Shown: one piece after another, positions 12,401 through 22,105 of the stretch
Position numbering within the stretch: the first letter of the stretch is position 1
How the letters are laid out: the number at the start of each line of letters is the position of its first letter
Source of the DNA: Bedellia somnulentella
Lineage: Eukaryota; Arthropoda; Insecta; Lepidoptera; Bedelliidae
Reading direction: 5' to 3'
Length of the DNA: 64,000 bases
Assembly (NCBI GenBank): GCA_963576735.1
Contig: OY755183.1
Span: 8,575,213 to 8,639,212, forward strand
Made by a program: the position numbers and the translations under genes
Notes under the pieces: model-generated
Told to the model about the DNA's origin: nothing
The model's input: only the letters and a program-made list of their open reading frames with translations
The model's database searches: none

Positions 12401-15400
12401 GAGTTACAATCATAGAAACATTAAAAAAAGCGGCCAAGAGCGAGATGGACTCGCTAATGAAGGTTCCGTAGCAGCACTAGCTATGGAAGGTTAACTGATT
12501 AAGAAAACAATGGTTCACGTTTTATGCGTAAGGGCCTGTGATAGTAAAATTATTGTTATATATTTCAGTGAAATTAATAAATAAGGTAAGTAATTTGATT
12601 TATGACGTTTAAAAATAGAACAACTGGCTAGATCTCATTCAAACCAATTTTCGTTAGTAGTTTGTATAGTAATACACATCATATATTTTTTTCAGTTTTA
12701 TCATGCCCATATTTTAGAAGTTACGGGGGGAGGACACATTTTACCACTTTGGAAAAGTCTCTCGCGCAAACTATTCAGTTTTTGAAAAAAAATATATAAG
12801 AAACCTCAACATCATTTTCAAATACCTTTTGATAGATACACGTTTTGTTTGATGAAAAAAAAAATTTTGAGTTTCAGTTCTATGTATGGGGAACTTTAAA
12901 AATTTTGGTTTTTTTTTCAGATTTTATTTTAAAATCTTAATGCGGTTTACAGAATACATCTACGCACCAACTTTCAATAATGTAGTTCTTATAGTTTCGG
13001 AATAAACTGGCTGTGACATACGGACGGACGGACAGACAGACAGACATGACGAATCTATAAGGGTCCCGTTTTTGCCATTTGGCTACGGAACCCTAAAAAG
13101 TATGCTCTAAAACAAAAAATTTGCTATCCTTTTTTTTAACAATAAGTGCCTTTGTTTTTACTATTCATCGGATAGAGTATACTTTTTTCGTTCTGAGAGT
13201 GCGATGTGTGGCTATGCTCCGTTCAGCCGCGCCTCCATTCGTCAGGGTTATAAGACTAAAGGAGAAAGTGCTCATCAAACTGATTTATTTTTCTTGTTGG
13301 ATATTTTCACTTGTTTAAGTGTTGGCGTTTAGTAGCCATATAGTAGAAGACGAAACCCAAAAGCATAGGTAAGGGTCATCTATCTGTCATCTTAAGTCAC
13401 TCCTGTCTGTCCGTATGTTGAGAATTAAGTATAAAAGGTGTTATATAAAAAACTCACGACTCGAAGGTCTCGGATTCAAATCCTTGGGGACACTCACGAA
13501 TGGAGTTTGTTAGATTTCATAGTTATATGAAAATTAACATTCTGCCTTGCTTCAGACGGCACATAAATCATCAGTCTCGACTACTATCACGGCAATAAAG
13601 TTTGCCAATCCACACAATACCCGTAGTTGGACAATGGCTCGGTCGACCTATTCAGGCTACAAAGCGTCAATGGCTACTTGAATTAGTTTGCAAGGATAAT
13701 GTTAATCCGGCTTCAAGGTGTAAATGTTTTGCTTTTAATGACAGTTATTTAGCGTTTTTATTGTACATTAACACCTATTCTCACGGCTATAAATCCTTGG
13801 AAAGGGTTGCCACTTTTGGAAGTTGAGTAAGGAAAAGATTGTAAAGTAAGTGTTTTTGGTGATGAGTCTCAAACCGCATCGCTTCCAAAGCTCCAACACC
13901 CTTAGCCGCCTCTTACGAACACCTACGGGAATGGCGTCGTGCTATTCTAAGCCGAAACTACACAGTGTTTTTTACTGTATTTAAAAAAAATATTAAATGT
14001 ATTTATATGCAATGAATCAATATTATATACAATAATATAAATAAAATATTTACAATCATAAAAACTAAATTAAAACTAAATATACACATCGTTCTCGGTG
14101 TAGGGTAACATTCCGTATTATATGCTTGCAGCAAAAAAACATATGTTGCAACAAAACTGAAAATGGATAGTAAATAATCTACTTTGGCGACTAATTAGAG
14201 GTAGCATCTTAACTAGAAAGTGGCGGCTTTTTAATGAGTTTTGAGGTTTTTTTTTAAATTTTATCTGGCAGTGTTTTTTTTTGTGGCAATTGAATTTCTT
14301 CTAAGTTAAAATAGGCTTTCATAAATTCTAAAATGGGGTTGTCTATAAACATGACCAAGGTCTGAAATAAATACACACAAGATCTTAAAAAGATACTTTT
14401 GGCTACAATTGTAGGGTTATTGTTAAATTAACCAAATTGTGACATGCTACAAAACTATTCTTGGTCTATTTTATTAACCTCCCTCTTTTAAATGAAGGTA
14501 GGTTCACTTAAAAGAGGGATGTAACTTTTGAGTAACAGCGTGTCGACGCACTATGGTCCAAACGGGTAAGGATCGTCTCAAAAATAGAGGTTACGAAAGT
14601 CAGATAATCGTTGTTTTTTTGTGATAAACGTAAAAAGGGATGTATAATTTACGATTACCTACATTCAATAATAATTTAGCTTCTATATTCGCCTATCTAT
14701 AGCCACATAAAGATATGCGTTACAACTAAGCCAAGTAGAGAGCAGTCGAAGCCAAGTTTGCAAACGAAGTTTTTTTTTAGATATCAATCATACATACAAG
14801 TGTTATATATGTTGAAAAAGGGAATTTTATACTGTACTAGAAAAAGAAAAAAAATACTTAAAATATTTTACGTAATTTGTGTAATAACTGTTTAAAAAAA
14901 GGCGTTTTATTTTTTCAAAGCTTAATTTCAAATAGACATTTGAAAGTTACCGCTGTTTCCCGACGTTGATATTTTATCTTCTTTACATGCCTTAGGTAAT
15001 TAAAATAATAGGGCAAAAAAAAATTCCTGCCCATGTCTGCACCTTTTGTGACAAAACGCATTCTCATGATGGATGATTTTTTCTTCATTTTGTATGTAAT
15101 TTACGTTTTTTGTTCTAAATAACTTGAAGAATTCTTATTTGAATAACATGAAACTTTTGGGGATTAAAGCTTGACTATTCAAGAACATTTATGCCAAATA
15201 ACAAGTTGATAATATCATGAATAACAAAGTTATAGATTTTTGAGATGATTCATACCCGTTTGGACCATAGTGCATTATGGTCCAAACGGGTAAGGATCTT
15301 CTCAAAAATAGGAGTTGCGAAAGTCAGATAATAGTTGTTTTTTTGTGATAAACGTAAAAAGGGATGTATAATTTACGATTACCTACATTCATTAATAATT

Positions 15401-18400
15401 TAGCTTCTATATTCGCCTATCTATAGCCATATAAAGATATGCGTTATAACTAAGCCAAGTAGAGAGCAGTCGAAGTCAAGTTTTCAAACGAAGTTTTTTT
15501 TTAGATATCAATCATACATACAAGTGTTATATATGTTGAGAAAGGGAATTTTATATTGTACTAGAAAAAGAAAAAAAAACTTAAAATAATTTACAAAATT
15601 TGTGTAATAACTGTTTAAAAAAGGCGTTTTATTTTTTCAATGCTTAATTTCAAATAGACATTTGAAAGTTACCGCTGTTTCCCGACGTTGATATTTTATC
15701 TTCTTTACATGCCTTAGGTAATTAAAATAATGGGGCAAAAAAAATTCCTGCCCATGTCTGCACCTTTTGTGACAAAGCGCATTCTCATGATTCATGATTT
15801 TTTCTTCATTTTGTATGGAAATTCTGTAATTTACGTTTTTCGTTCCAAATAACTTGAAGAATTCTTATTTGAATAACATGAAACTTTCGGGAATTAAAGC
15901 TTAACTATTCAAGAACATTTATGCCAAATTACAAGTTGATCCTATCATGAATAACAAAGTTATAGATTTTTGAGACGATCCTTACCCGTTTGGACCATAG
16001 TGCGACGTCACGCCGCTTCGCGGGGTGCCTATTTCCACTCTAAGGGGAACAAGCTAACCCTAACCTAACCTACCTAGCACGAATACAATTGTGGTGATTA
16101 ATTGTTTTTTAAGATTCGCTTCGCCCCCCGTCCCCCCTCTGTTTTCACAAAAACTTGCCGCTTGCAATTGGCTAGAAATGTGCTCAACCCCACGCTCCGC
16201 AGCCTCCGCACTGCTCAGACACACGAGCGCATTTGCCGCCTTTTCAAGAATTTATGAATCTGCAAACAATATTATAATATCCAAATATATTATTATAATA
16301 CCCATTTTCAGTTTTAAAGCTACCTAAAAATCGCTGCCAGATGTGTATTTTTATTATGAAATCCAATAGTTGCCAGTGAAGAATGTATGATATCCCCTCG
16401 GAAAAAATAATTGCCACATTAGGTTTTATAATAGGTACCTTAACCAGTTTTACACTGATCCCGCTTGATATATTTGATACCTTACAGTAGCAGCCGTTTT
16501 TTTAGTTTTTTGATCCTAGCATTTTGTTGCTTGTATAGTTTAACAGTTGCTAAGATATTTAATTGGAGCGAAGCGAGTGTAGCGAGTGAAATTTTGCACG
16601 GTGGTAAAGGACCATGTATAGATGGTTTATGTCAATTTTGATAAAAATCGGATGTACCACTGAGGAATGATCACCATTAAAAATATAGTATATCTTTTCT
16701 TCTATATTAATAATTTCGTCACGGGGTACGGTAGACTCGATCGAAACCTTACCTGAATAATAAAACATAAAAAAATAATGATTTTGAGTCGACAACATGT
16801 ATCCGCAAAATTCGGATTGCCGAGTATTTTGCTAAATTCTAATGGTACTGACTGCTGACAGACAAATCTCAGACGCCATATTGACTGACACCCGGTGACA
16901 TAAACGTTCCGTTTCATAATATTTTTAATCAATCGTTTCGCAAAGGAGACTTTTTTCAAAGGAGGTTTCGATCGAGTCTTAAAACGATATTAGTAGTTAT
17001 TTATCTATTCTTTTTCTAAAATATTTGCAAGAAACTGCAAGCAAATGTCAGTCGATGTGTAGAATGCGACAACCTTTTACTCGGTAAGCGGCTTAATTTT
17101 TTTTCTCTTTACACCGACAAATAATATTATGCATGCATTGCCCACATACATGTTCAGGTCTCATGAACACATATAGAAAAACAAAAGGTTTTTTGCGTTT
17201 TTCATGATAATGGAATAGAATATTATTTAATATATAGATATTTGTAGAATAAATCGTTCAACGATAAGTAATATCTGAGAGTCAGGCAATTGCTCGCTTC
17301 GCTCCTTTTATTGGCATCCGACGGTCCCATGCCAACCTAGTCACTGCAAAGTTAGTTTTTTTGTGACTCAATAGAAAGTTGCCTAAAAAGGATTTTAGTT
17401 GCCGTGTTAAATATTTGCCATAAATATATATGTACAGTAATATAAATATGCTGTGTAGTGTCGGCTTAGAATAGCACTACCCCATTTCTTCCGGTGGGTG
17501 TACGTAAGAGCGACTAACGGTATTGGGGCTTTTTAAGGGATTTTTGGGCAATGCGGTTGGAGACCCATCACCAACAACCTTTATTTTAACATCTTTTCCC
17601 CAAGCAACTTCCAAAAGTGGCTGAGGAATTTCTAACTCTGGCTACCCCTTCTAAGGATTTATAGCCGTGAGTATATGTATGTGTGTATGTAATATAAATA
17701 AATAAATAAATATTATTCTTTCATTATACGATATGTCGGGTTTTTGTTATATAATTTTGTAATACATATATGTTACACACAGGTCCCCCCCGCGGCATGC
17801 TGCGCCCCCCCGGACCGCCCCCCGGCGCCCCCCGGCTGCTCCGCCCCATGCTGCCGGTCAAAGCGCCCCCAACTGTACTTTCAGCCGCCCCCCAACTTAT
17901 ACCCAAGAAGGATGGGACGCAAGGTAATATATATAAGGAAATATTTGTGTATGTCTGGTATATGGGTGTAGACAATCTTGACTACATACCATACAGTACT
18001 CTAAAGTCTTATACACACATGCCTGGACAGTTAGACCCGTGTAGTACGACTGATCAATGGCATATTTAAGAGGTTGTAAGCGTATGTGTATGTTTTTCCG
18101 CTGCTAATTGCTCGAGCAGTTTGTTTATGGCGTCTCTGACTTCTTAACACATATTTTATCCAGTGTGCTTTGTGTGTACGTATATTTCAAATCAAATATA
18201 CAACCTAATTTTCCTACGCAGGTGCAACAATCAGTGCGAAGCCTCAAATCAGGAATCTATCAGCCGATGTTACCCGTTTTGTACCCTCGGCTTTACGAGT
18301 CAAACGGGAAGACAAAAAGTCGAAATCGACAAACAAAACGTCGATACCGCGACAAAGCGAGATACCTCGACAAGCACCTACGAAGGACGATGCATATATG

Positions 18401-18433
18401 CAGTTTATGAGAGAAATGGAAGGACTATTATAG
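3459..18433 (+). CDS. WBP11: WW domain-binding protein 11 (splicing factor)
   Basis: Coding exons by eye: 3459-3522, 4119-4244, 5714-5811, 6573-6719, 6882-6986, 7999-8139, 8444-8667, 10389-10576, 12173-12316, 17783-17923, 18222-18433. All introns are GT-AG and the exons sum to 1590 bases (529 residues plus stop). The start MGRRS and the basic, coiled-coil N-terminus (about residues 15-130) match animal WBP11, as does the extreme C-terminus (ATISAKPQI…TRFVP.ALRV and …EMEGLL). In between lie KTIRF at about 216-220, a good RVxF-type protein phosphatase 1 docking motif, an acidic SDSDSD patch (exon 8), and a PPG-rich region (exons 8-10) with a PGR-type WW-ligand sequence (PPGPPPGRP). In other animals WBP11 is a nuclear protein that binds WW proteins such as PQBP1 and PP1 and supports pre-mRNA splicing. 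It is shorter than the human protein (about 640 residues), mainly in the acidic middle. Confidence 0.97.
4846..5096 (-). repeat. retroposon family B copy (WBP11 intron 2)
   Basis: Near full-length, reading on the - strand from AGTGTCGGCTTAGAA to the TATGTATG tail at 4846. It faces another copy at 5191-5440 in the opposite orientation, so the pair can form a long hairpin in the pre-mRNA. Confidence 0.85.
5191..5440 (+). repeat. retroposon family B copy (WBP11 intron 2)
   Basis: Near full-length. It belongs to the subfamily with CCCCTTTCTACCCACGGGTG in the head, unlike its inverted neighbour at 4846-5096, which has the CTTCCGGTGGGTG head. It ends in TATGTATGTATATG. Confidence 0.85.
6003..6320 (-). 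repeat. SINE family A copy, near full length (WBP11 intron 3)
   Basis: On the - strand the tRNA-like head begins near 6315 (AAGATAGCTCAGTGGTTACG, an excellent A box). The B-box region (GGTTCCATCCC) lies near 6260, and the body with the CCCACGTTTTGC block ends at 6003. The two body E-boxes have decayed to CACATG or been lost. The long TTATG tail is absent. Confidence 0.8.
7057..7165 (+). repeat. SINE family C copy, tRNA T-arm-like (WBP11 intron 5)
   Basis: Contains a perfect pol III B box (GGTTCGAATCC) in TCGCGGGTTCGAATCCCGCC. The palindrome GGGTATAC/GTATACCC (7059-7066 and 7073-7080) precedes it. It is followed by GTGTCGAAATTTTTCTTTCC and AATAATCCCCACATGAGG. Pieces of the same unit recur at 40856-40990. 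Confidence 0.6.
7226..7380 (-). repeat. retroposon family B copy, degraded
   Basis: The GGGGTAGCCAGA…TCCTTAGC…TTTAGTAGGGAAAAGATTG…GTCTCCAGCC…AAGCCCC blocks are recognisable on the - strand. The head and tail are eroded. Confidence 0.55.
9060..9207 (+). repeat. SINE family A copy, truncated (WBP11 intron 7)
   Basis: Body only, from CGGCGATAGGCCCGCC through GTACCTCTGCC to ATACGACGTGA. Both CACGTG motifs have mutated. A short upstream match near 8868-8910 (TGTGACAGTGTATTCGT) may be a displaced part of the same copy. Confidence 0.7.
9348..9608 (+). repeat. retroposon family B copy (WBP11 intron 7)
   Basis: Recognisable from TTAGAATAGCACTAACCC through GGGCGATGCGGTTGGAGACC to GCCGTGAGTATATGTGTGTA. 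It contains a short insertion near 9410-9430. Confidence 0.8.
10850..11008 (-). repeat. dispersed repeat family H copy (WBP11 intron 8)
   Basis: Read on the - strand it gives ATACTCACGCCATTAGTTCC…GGTAGACAGTGACTATCGATCACAACTTTGTACTATCC…CTACATTCATCAATC. Related copies lie at 26120-26222 and 48360-48505. Probably the 3' region of a LINE or a derived SINE; no coding frame. Confidence 0.5.
11022..11325 (-). repeat. SINE family A copy (WBP11 intron 8)
   Basis: The body is well preserved, with two CACGTG motifs (near 11083 and 11139) and the CCCTCATCGTCAATAG…GTCTTTAGAAAA section. The tRNA-like head is poorly conserved. Its right side carries a LINE insertion (11340-11599) flanked by a 14-bp duplication. 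Confidence 0.75.
11340..11599 (-). mobile_element. LINE C-terminal fragment with 14-bp target duplication
   Basis: A 260-bp 5'-truncated LINE copy. The flanks carry the same 14 bases, ACTTGGTTGAGCAT, at 11326-11339 and 11600-11613. On the - strand it encodes the very C-terminus of the LINE polyprotein, stop at 11417-11415. This includes the C-x2-C…H…C motif (LCRACMEAEETVNHVTFEC), typical of Jockey- and R1-group LINEs, and the ending LGWIE. Open for about 60 codons. Confidence 0.75.
11862..12115. repeat. dispersed lepidopteran-type repeat (WBP11 intron 8)
   Basis: Begins TATTAATATTATAAATGTGA and ends GGTCAGCTAGTAAT, phrases seen at the edges of a common non-coding lepidopteran repeat. No coding frame. 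Classification left open. Confidence 0.4.
12660..13100 (+). repeat. dispersed repeat with GACG/GACA tandem run (WBP11 intron 9)
   Basis: Ends with a run of GGACGGACGGACAGACAGACAGACA at 13022-13046, followed by TGACGAATCTATAAGGG and TGGCTACGGAACCCTAAAAA. This is a phrase common at the end of a lepidopteran LINE 3' region (recalled, not searched). A related GACAGACAGACA run occurs at 28878-28891. Confidence 0.5.
13455..13590 (+). repeat. possible tRNA-derived SINE remnant
   Basis: GGTCTCGGATTCAAATCCTTGGG holds a B-box-like GGATTCAAATCC. The downstream CAGACGGCACATAAATCATCAGTCTCGACTAC resembles SINE bodies in other Lepidoptera. No clear A box. Confidence 0.35.
13768..13966 (-). repeat. retroposon family B copy (WBP11 intron 9)
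   Basis: Runs on the - strand from CTGTGTAGTTTCGGCTTAGAA to GCCGTGAGAATAG. The block containing CCTCAGCCAC is missing, so this copy carries an internal deletion of about 35 bases. Confidence 0.75.
14480..14519. repeat. 12-bp perfect inverted repeat (hairpin)
   Basis: TCCCTCTTTTAA at 14480-14491 pairs with TTAAAAGAGGGA at 14508-14519 across a 16-base loop. It lies just left of the CACTA-like dimer. Confidence 0.7.
14549..15272 (+). mobile_element. CACTA-like non-autonomous DNA element, copy 1 of a dimer
   Basis: A 724-bp element starting CACTATGGTCCAAACGGGTA and ending with the inverted form. It has no coding capacity. The CACTA start and the 2-bp CG on each side of the dimer suggest the CACTA (EnSpm) group (inference). 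Its left end matches the far right end of copy 2 perfectly over 37 bp. Its own right end has several substitutions (GGTATGAATCATCTC). It lies in WBP11 intron 9. Confidence 0.75.
15273..16002 (+). mobile_element. CACTA-like non-autonomous DNA element, copy 2 of a dimer
   Basis: A 730-bp unit with the same orientation and nearly the same sequence as copy 1, directly abutting it with no intervening base (CCATAGTG|CATTATGG). Its left end has mutated (CATTATGG instead of CACTATGG), while its right end is perfect. There is no target duplication at the internal junction, so copy 2 did not arrive by a separate insertion. Confidence 0.75.
16003..17437. other. rest of WBP11 intron 9, unclassified repeats
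   Basis: No coding frame. GACTCGATCGAAACC at 16734-16748 is exactly inverted at 16964-16978. The GC-rich GGAGCGAAGCGAG at 16564-16576 is inverted near 17295-17307. These hint at old foldback elements whose edges I cannot fix. CTAACCCTAACCTAACC near 16052-16068 is telomere-like but only about two units long. Confidence 0.45.
17449..17689 (+). mobile_element. retroposon family B copy with target duplication (WBP11 intron 9)
   Basis: Full-length copy flanked by TAATATAAATA at 17438-17448 and 17690-17700, an 11-bp target duplication. Head subfamily CTTCCGGTGGGTG. Tail GTATATGTATGTGTGTATG. It sits about 95 bases before WBP11 exon 10. Confidence 0.85.
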
Positions 18434-18488
18434 ATTATGTTGTGTATAGTAGTATAAGATTGTTTTAATTGTGTGCTTCTTGATTTTG

Positions 18489-18494
18489 AATAAA
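18489..18494 (+). terminator. WBP11 polyadenylation signal
   Basis: AATAAA 56 bases after the WBP11 stop codon, followed by T-rich and TGTG-rich sequence (18511-18533). This suggests a short 3' UTR of roughly 75-100 bases. Confidence 0.8.
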
Positions 18495-18667
18495 TGGGAA
18501 GTGAATACATTTTTGTGTTTTTTTTTGCTGTGATGGTGACAGTATTTGTAGTTGCGTCTCCTCACATCGAACGATAACGACTAAAAAATCTGCTTCACTG
18601 ATATCAGTTTTTTCGCCTTAAACTATTGAAAGTTGCAGGATTTGGTAGATTAACAGACTAATACAAA

Positions 18668-19125
18668 CAATATAATAAATAAAATAAAATAAAACTCATT
18701 TATTTCGGGCAATGCAAATCCATAATTTTGTTAGTACACACATTAATCTTAGGGTTTTATTGTTAGTAGAGAATGTATACAAGAGTAAAAATAAATTAAA
18801 AATTATATACAAATAACAAAAATAAATACTCATTTAGAAAACAACCACATCATGCATCACCAAGCAATTTTTATAACTTGCATTTTTATCCAGTGATGAA
18901 TGATGTGACTATCGAACCTATCAGCAATCGCGCTCAGAATGGGGTCGGCAGAGTTACGGACTCGATGGAGTATCGAGGCGGTTCTTTTACGTAGGATAGT
19001 GTGAAAGCCATCAACCGCTGCTTCCGCAAACATGCCCGAGGCATTGCATCGCCATGGCAAGCCCATCACCGCCCTGAACGCGTTATTGTATTGTATTGGA
19101 GTTGATCGCATGAGAAGTATATTTA
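18668..19125 (-). mobile_element. LINE 3' fragment
   Basis: The - strand frame 19111 down to 18857 reads NAFRAVMGLPWRCNASGMFA…RVRNS..PILSAIADR.DS, the C-terminal end of a LINE reverse transcriptase polyprotein. Its own stop is followed by a 3' UTR and a TTTTA-type tail at about 18668-18690. It is 5'-truncated at about 19125 and lies just downstream of WBP11 in the opposite orientation. Confidence 0.7.
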
Positions 19126-19812
19126 ATTATAATACTAATTAAGAAGACACAATGCCATTTACAAATCTTCACCTTTACCGGTATAAATAGAACTACTGAA
19201 CGTAAGAAGTTGAAATCAGGAATATAGGTTGCTTGGGTACTAGTCGTTAGTCTGCCAACCCGCACTGGGCATTTAACAAAAAAAAGCTTTCCAAAAAAAA
19301 CGATTCCTCATTCGATTGCATAATAACTTTAAAGTCAGTAATGTAAACTCATATTTGTTAAAAAAATACTCCCTTTTCTCTCGTTGATATTTTTGCATAC
19401 CGTTGATATTGATAGTTTTAAATTTAAACTTGCATATAAAACTAGCTTTCCGTTTGAGAACGTCCAGAACGATATGCGAGTTCGGCTCCGTCCAATACGC
19501 GAACTGGCCCGTTTTTAATTACATCATCATAGAAACCTTTTAAACAGACCTGTAAGTTGCATGCATTGTGTTTTATAATGCTGTAAATTAATTTGCTTTA
19601 ATGTACATTATCTATACATACATATACTCACGGCTGTAATTCCCTAGAAGGGGTAGCCAGAGCCAAGGAATTATAAATTCCTCAGCCACTTTTGGAATTG
19701 CGTGGGGAAAAGATGGTGAAATAAAGGTTTTTGGTGATGGGTCTCCAACCGCATCGCCCAAAATCCCTTAATAGCCCCAATACCGTTAGTCGCCTCTTAC
19801 GATCACCCACGG

Positions 19813-21253
19813 CACAGTGGTACCGCGCCGCCATACAAGGGCGGTCATAAATACCTTACTCTCTTAATTTGCATTTTTTTTGGGTAAATCAATAAAATAA
19901 CGTTTAAGATTGTATACTAATGATGTATTTAATTGTTAGAAGTAAAGAAAGAAGTAAAAGTATACCACCACCATGATTTTTATACAATTCAAAGAAATAA
20001 AATAAATAGGTATAAATATATTAATTTATTTCTAATGATAACTACGAAACATCTACTTTTTGGTATTAATAAAATTGTCAATTTACTATTTTTACCATAA
20101 AAAATACATTATAACTATTTTTATTTTAAACTTACAGCTAAGTATACATGCATCTCTTACTAAACTGAAAAAAAGTACTACAAATAAATTGGAATATAAA
20201 TCAAACTTTTAATAGATGTAACACTTCTTTAGACATAACACTTTTCTTCTGACGGGGGAGTTTTCGAAGGCCAGTAATAAATGGATCCAAACTGAGTAAA
20301 AGTCTATTTAGCAAATCCGAATTACTAACTTCTCTTGACATCTTGCGCGTGTGATCTCGTCTGAAGGACTTATAGAATTTATTGTTTGATTCAGCTGTCT
20401 CTTCAGATAACTCCCCGAACGATACTAAAACGTGTTGCGCTACCTGAGCCCCGTGAATGAGCACTTTGTGGACGGAAGCTGGAAGGTTCAACCACGGATA
20501 TTCTTGAATCAAAAGACGCGCGGTTTCTAATTCATATTTCTCGAAAATTACTTAAAATATGTTTATGTTTCTGTGCAACTGTTCCGCCATGTTCCAATAG
20601 CCATACCTAAAATAACTGCATCCTTGTAAAGGTACATGTAATCGTATAACCTGGAAAGAAAAGTTAAAACTGTTGTATCGGGTTTTGAGAATTTGCTAAT
20701 TTTGAGTCTACGCAGTAGACTTTAAGAACTCGTAGAAGCTACATAGGCAGCTCTTGGCGGCTGAATGTTTTTGAATTCGAAAGAAGACACTTTAATCTTA
20801 AAATTGTACTATGTGAGAACCATTGACGATATCTGACATACTCTTAAAACTTTAGGAAAAGTCAAAATAATGTTTATTTTTAAACAAAATATTGTTGTAC
20901 ATTAGAAGGGACAAACATGTTCTAATATGACAGATTAACGGTTTAAAATGAACCTGAATTGTAATACATACCTTGTTCATGGAAATCCATATCCCGGAAG
21001 TCACTCACAAACAATGCAATTCTGAGAATTTACTACCGCATAAACAATGTTCTAATGAGTCACTGATAACGGCGAGCATAAGGATAAGATGCTTTCACTT
21101 TGAGGGTCAAAAGCAAATTGTTCTCAAATGAAAAGGGTGACATATTTATACTTTTTGGATAGCTTGTTTATTGGTTTATCGGTAAAAACAATAAAATGAA
21201 TAGTATTTGATAGTCGACTTTACCGATTAATGGCCTATGGCGGTACCACTGTG
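19813..21253 (-). mobile_element. Transib DNA transposon, internally deleted
   Basis: A 1441-bp element with perfect 14-bp inverted ends CACAGTGGTACCGC and a 5-bp target duplication CACGG (19808-19812 and 21254-21258). Transib elements are known for 5-bp duplications and CACWRTG-type ends. Transib transposase is the relative of RAG1, and CACAGTG equals the V(D)J recombination signal heptamer. The interior encodes a Transib-like transposase fragment on the - strand. It is shorter than the roughly 3-kb full elements, so it is not autonomous. Confidence 0.85.
20201..20562 (-). pseudogene. Transib (RAG1-related) transposase C-terminal fragment
   Basis: From about 20562 the - strand reads IFEKYELETARLLIQEYPW then LPASVHKVLIHGAQ, LSEETAESNNKFYKSFRRDH and TRKMSRE…DLLNRLLLSLDP, ending at a stop at 20201. 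The SVHK.LIHG and LSEE..E..NK..R.FR..HTRK phrases are hallmarks of the C-terminal catalytic part of Transib transposases. A TAA lies just upstream in frame and the N-terminal two thirds are missing, so this is a relic. Assignment is from recognition. Confidence 0.75.
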
Positions 21254-21304
21254 CACGGGTAGAAACGGGGTAGTGTTGTTCTAAGCCGACACTATTATCT
21301 ATGT

Positions 21305-22105
21305 ATTATCATTATCTATGTAGTGCAGAAAAGTGAAGATGAATATAAGAGAGTTAAGAATGAGGTAAAGAAGAAAATAGAAAATAAAAAGCGGGATTTG
21401 CAAGAGTGGTGGGAGAGGAAACTTTCTGATAATTTCCGAAATAACCAAAAGTTATTCTGGAAGTATATCCGGAAAGAAAAGGGAGCTTCTCAAAACACGA
21501 GAGTGAGTGTAATAAGAGATGAACAGGGTGAATTGGCGACGGATGAAAGTAGCATGAAACGGGTATGGAGGAATTATTTTGAGGGACTGTTTGAAAAAGA
21601 GGATGCATCCATTTTTTGAACGAAGAGATGGGTGATTTCAGTGACAGTGAGATTAGTATGGAAGAAATAATGTAATCAATGAAAAGTTGACAGTAGGGAA
21701 GGCGGCAGGGTATGATAGGTTTACTATCGAAATGCTGAGGGCTAGTAAAGGGTTGGTGGCTTCTTGGTTGAACTTCCTTTTCCAAAAATGCTGGTCAAGT
21801 GGCAAAGTTCCACGAGATTGGTGCAAGGCGGTGATTGTGCCTCTATATAAAGGAAAGGGGTCACACCAAGAGGCTAAAAACTACCGCGGCATCAGCTTAC
21901 TCAGCATTGTTGGTAAATTGTATGCTAAGGTACTGATTGAAAGAGTGATGAATGAAACTGATGAGAAAATATGGGATGTGCAAGCGGGATTTAGGAAAGG
22001 AATAGGATGTATGCATCAAATCTTCTCTCTAAGAAACATCACCGAAAATTTCTTAGCTAAGAACCAAAAGGTTTATTGCTCCTTCATTGATTTAGAGAAG
22101 GCGTA
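21305..22105 (+). pseudogene. LINE reverse transcriptase fragment, frameshifted
   Basis: Two frames carry the linker (EWWERKLSDN…FWKYIRKEKG…WRNYFEGLFE, 21323-21619) and the start of the reverse transcriptase (GKAAGYDRFTIEML, VPLYKGKGS, NYRGISLLSIVGKLYAKVLIERV, QAGFRKGIGC, FIDLEKAY, 21687-22105). There are stops and frameshifts at 21619-21690. It is truncated right after the first catalytic block and stops about 20 bases before a P-like element. RTE-like or a related clade. Confidence 0.8.

Larger units (their letters stand above)
19617..21293 (-). repeat. retroposon family B copy, split by a Transib element
   Basis: The tail and body are at 19617-19812 and the head at 21254-21293 (- strand). 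Removing 19813-21253 and one CACGG copy rejoins a normal family B sequence. Confidence 0.85.

Noticed and set aside
16045..16070. Telomere-like CTAACCCTAACCTAACC
   Set aside because: Only about two CCTAA units; insect telomeric arrays are much longer, so chance or a repeat edge is more likely.
16564..17307. Possible 740-bp element bounded by GGAGCGAAGCGAG inverted copies
   Set aside because: Only about 13 bases match, no target duplication is visible and the flanks do not extend the repeat.
17724..18069. Three overlapping frames on both strands around a GC-rich exon
   Set aside because: They are shadows of WBP11 exon 10, whose C-rich codons lack stops in other frames.
21354..21785. 143-codon minus-strand frame
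   Set aside because: It is antisense to the LINE linker and reverse transcriptase, which carries the recognisable motifs on the + strand.
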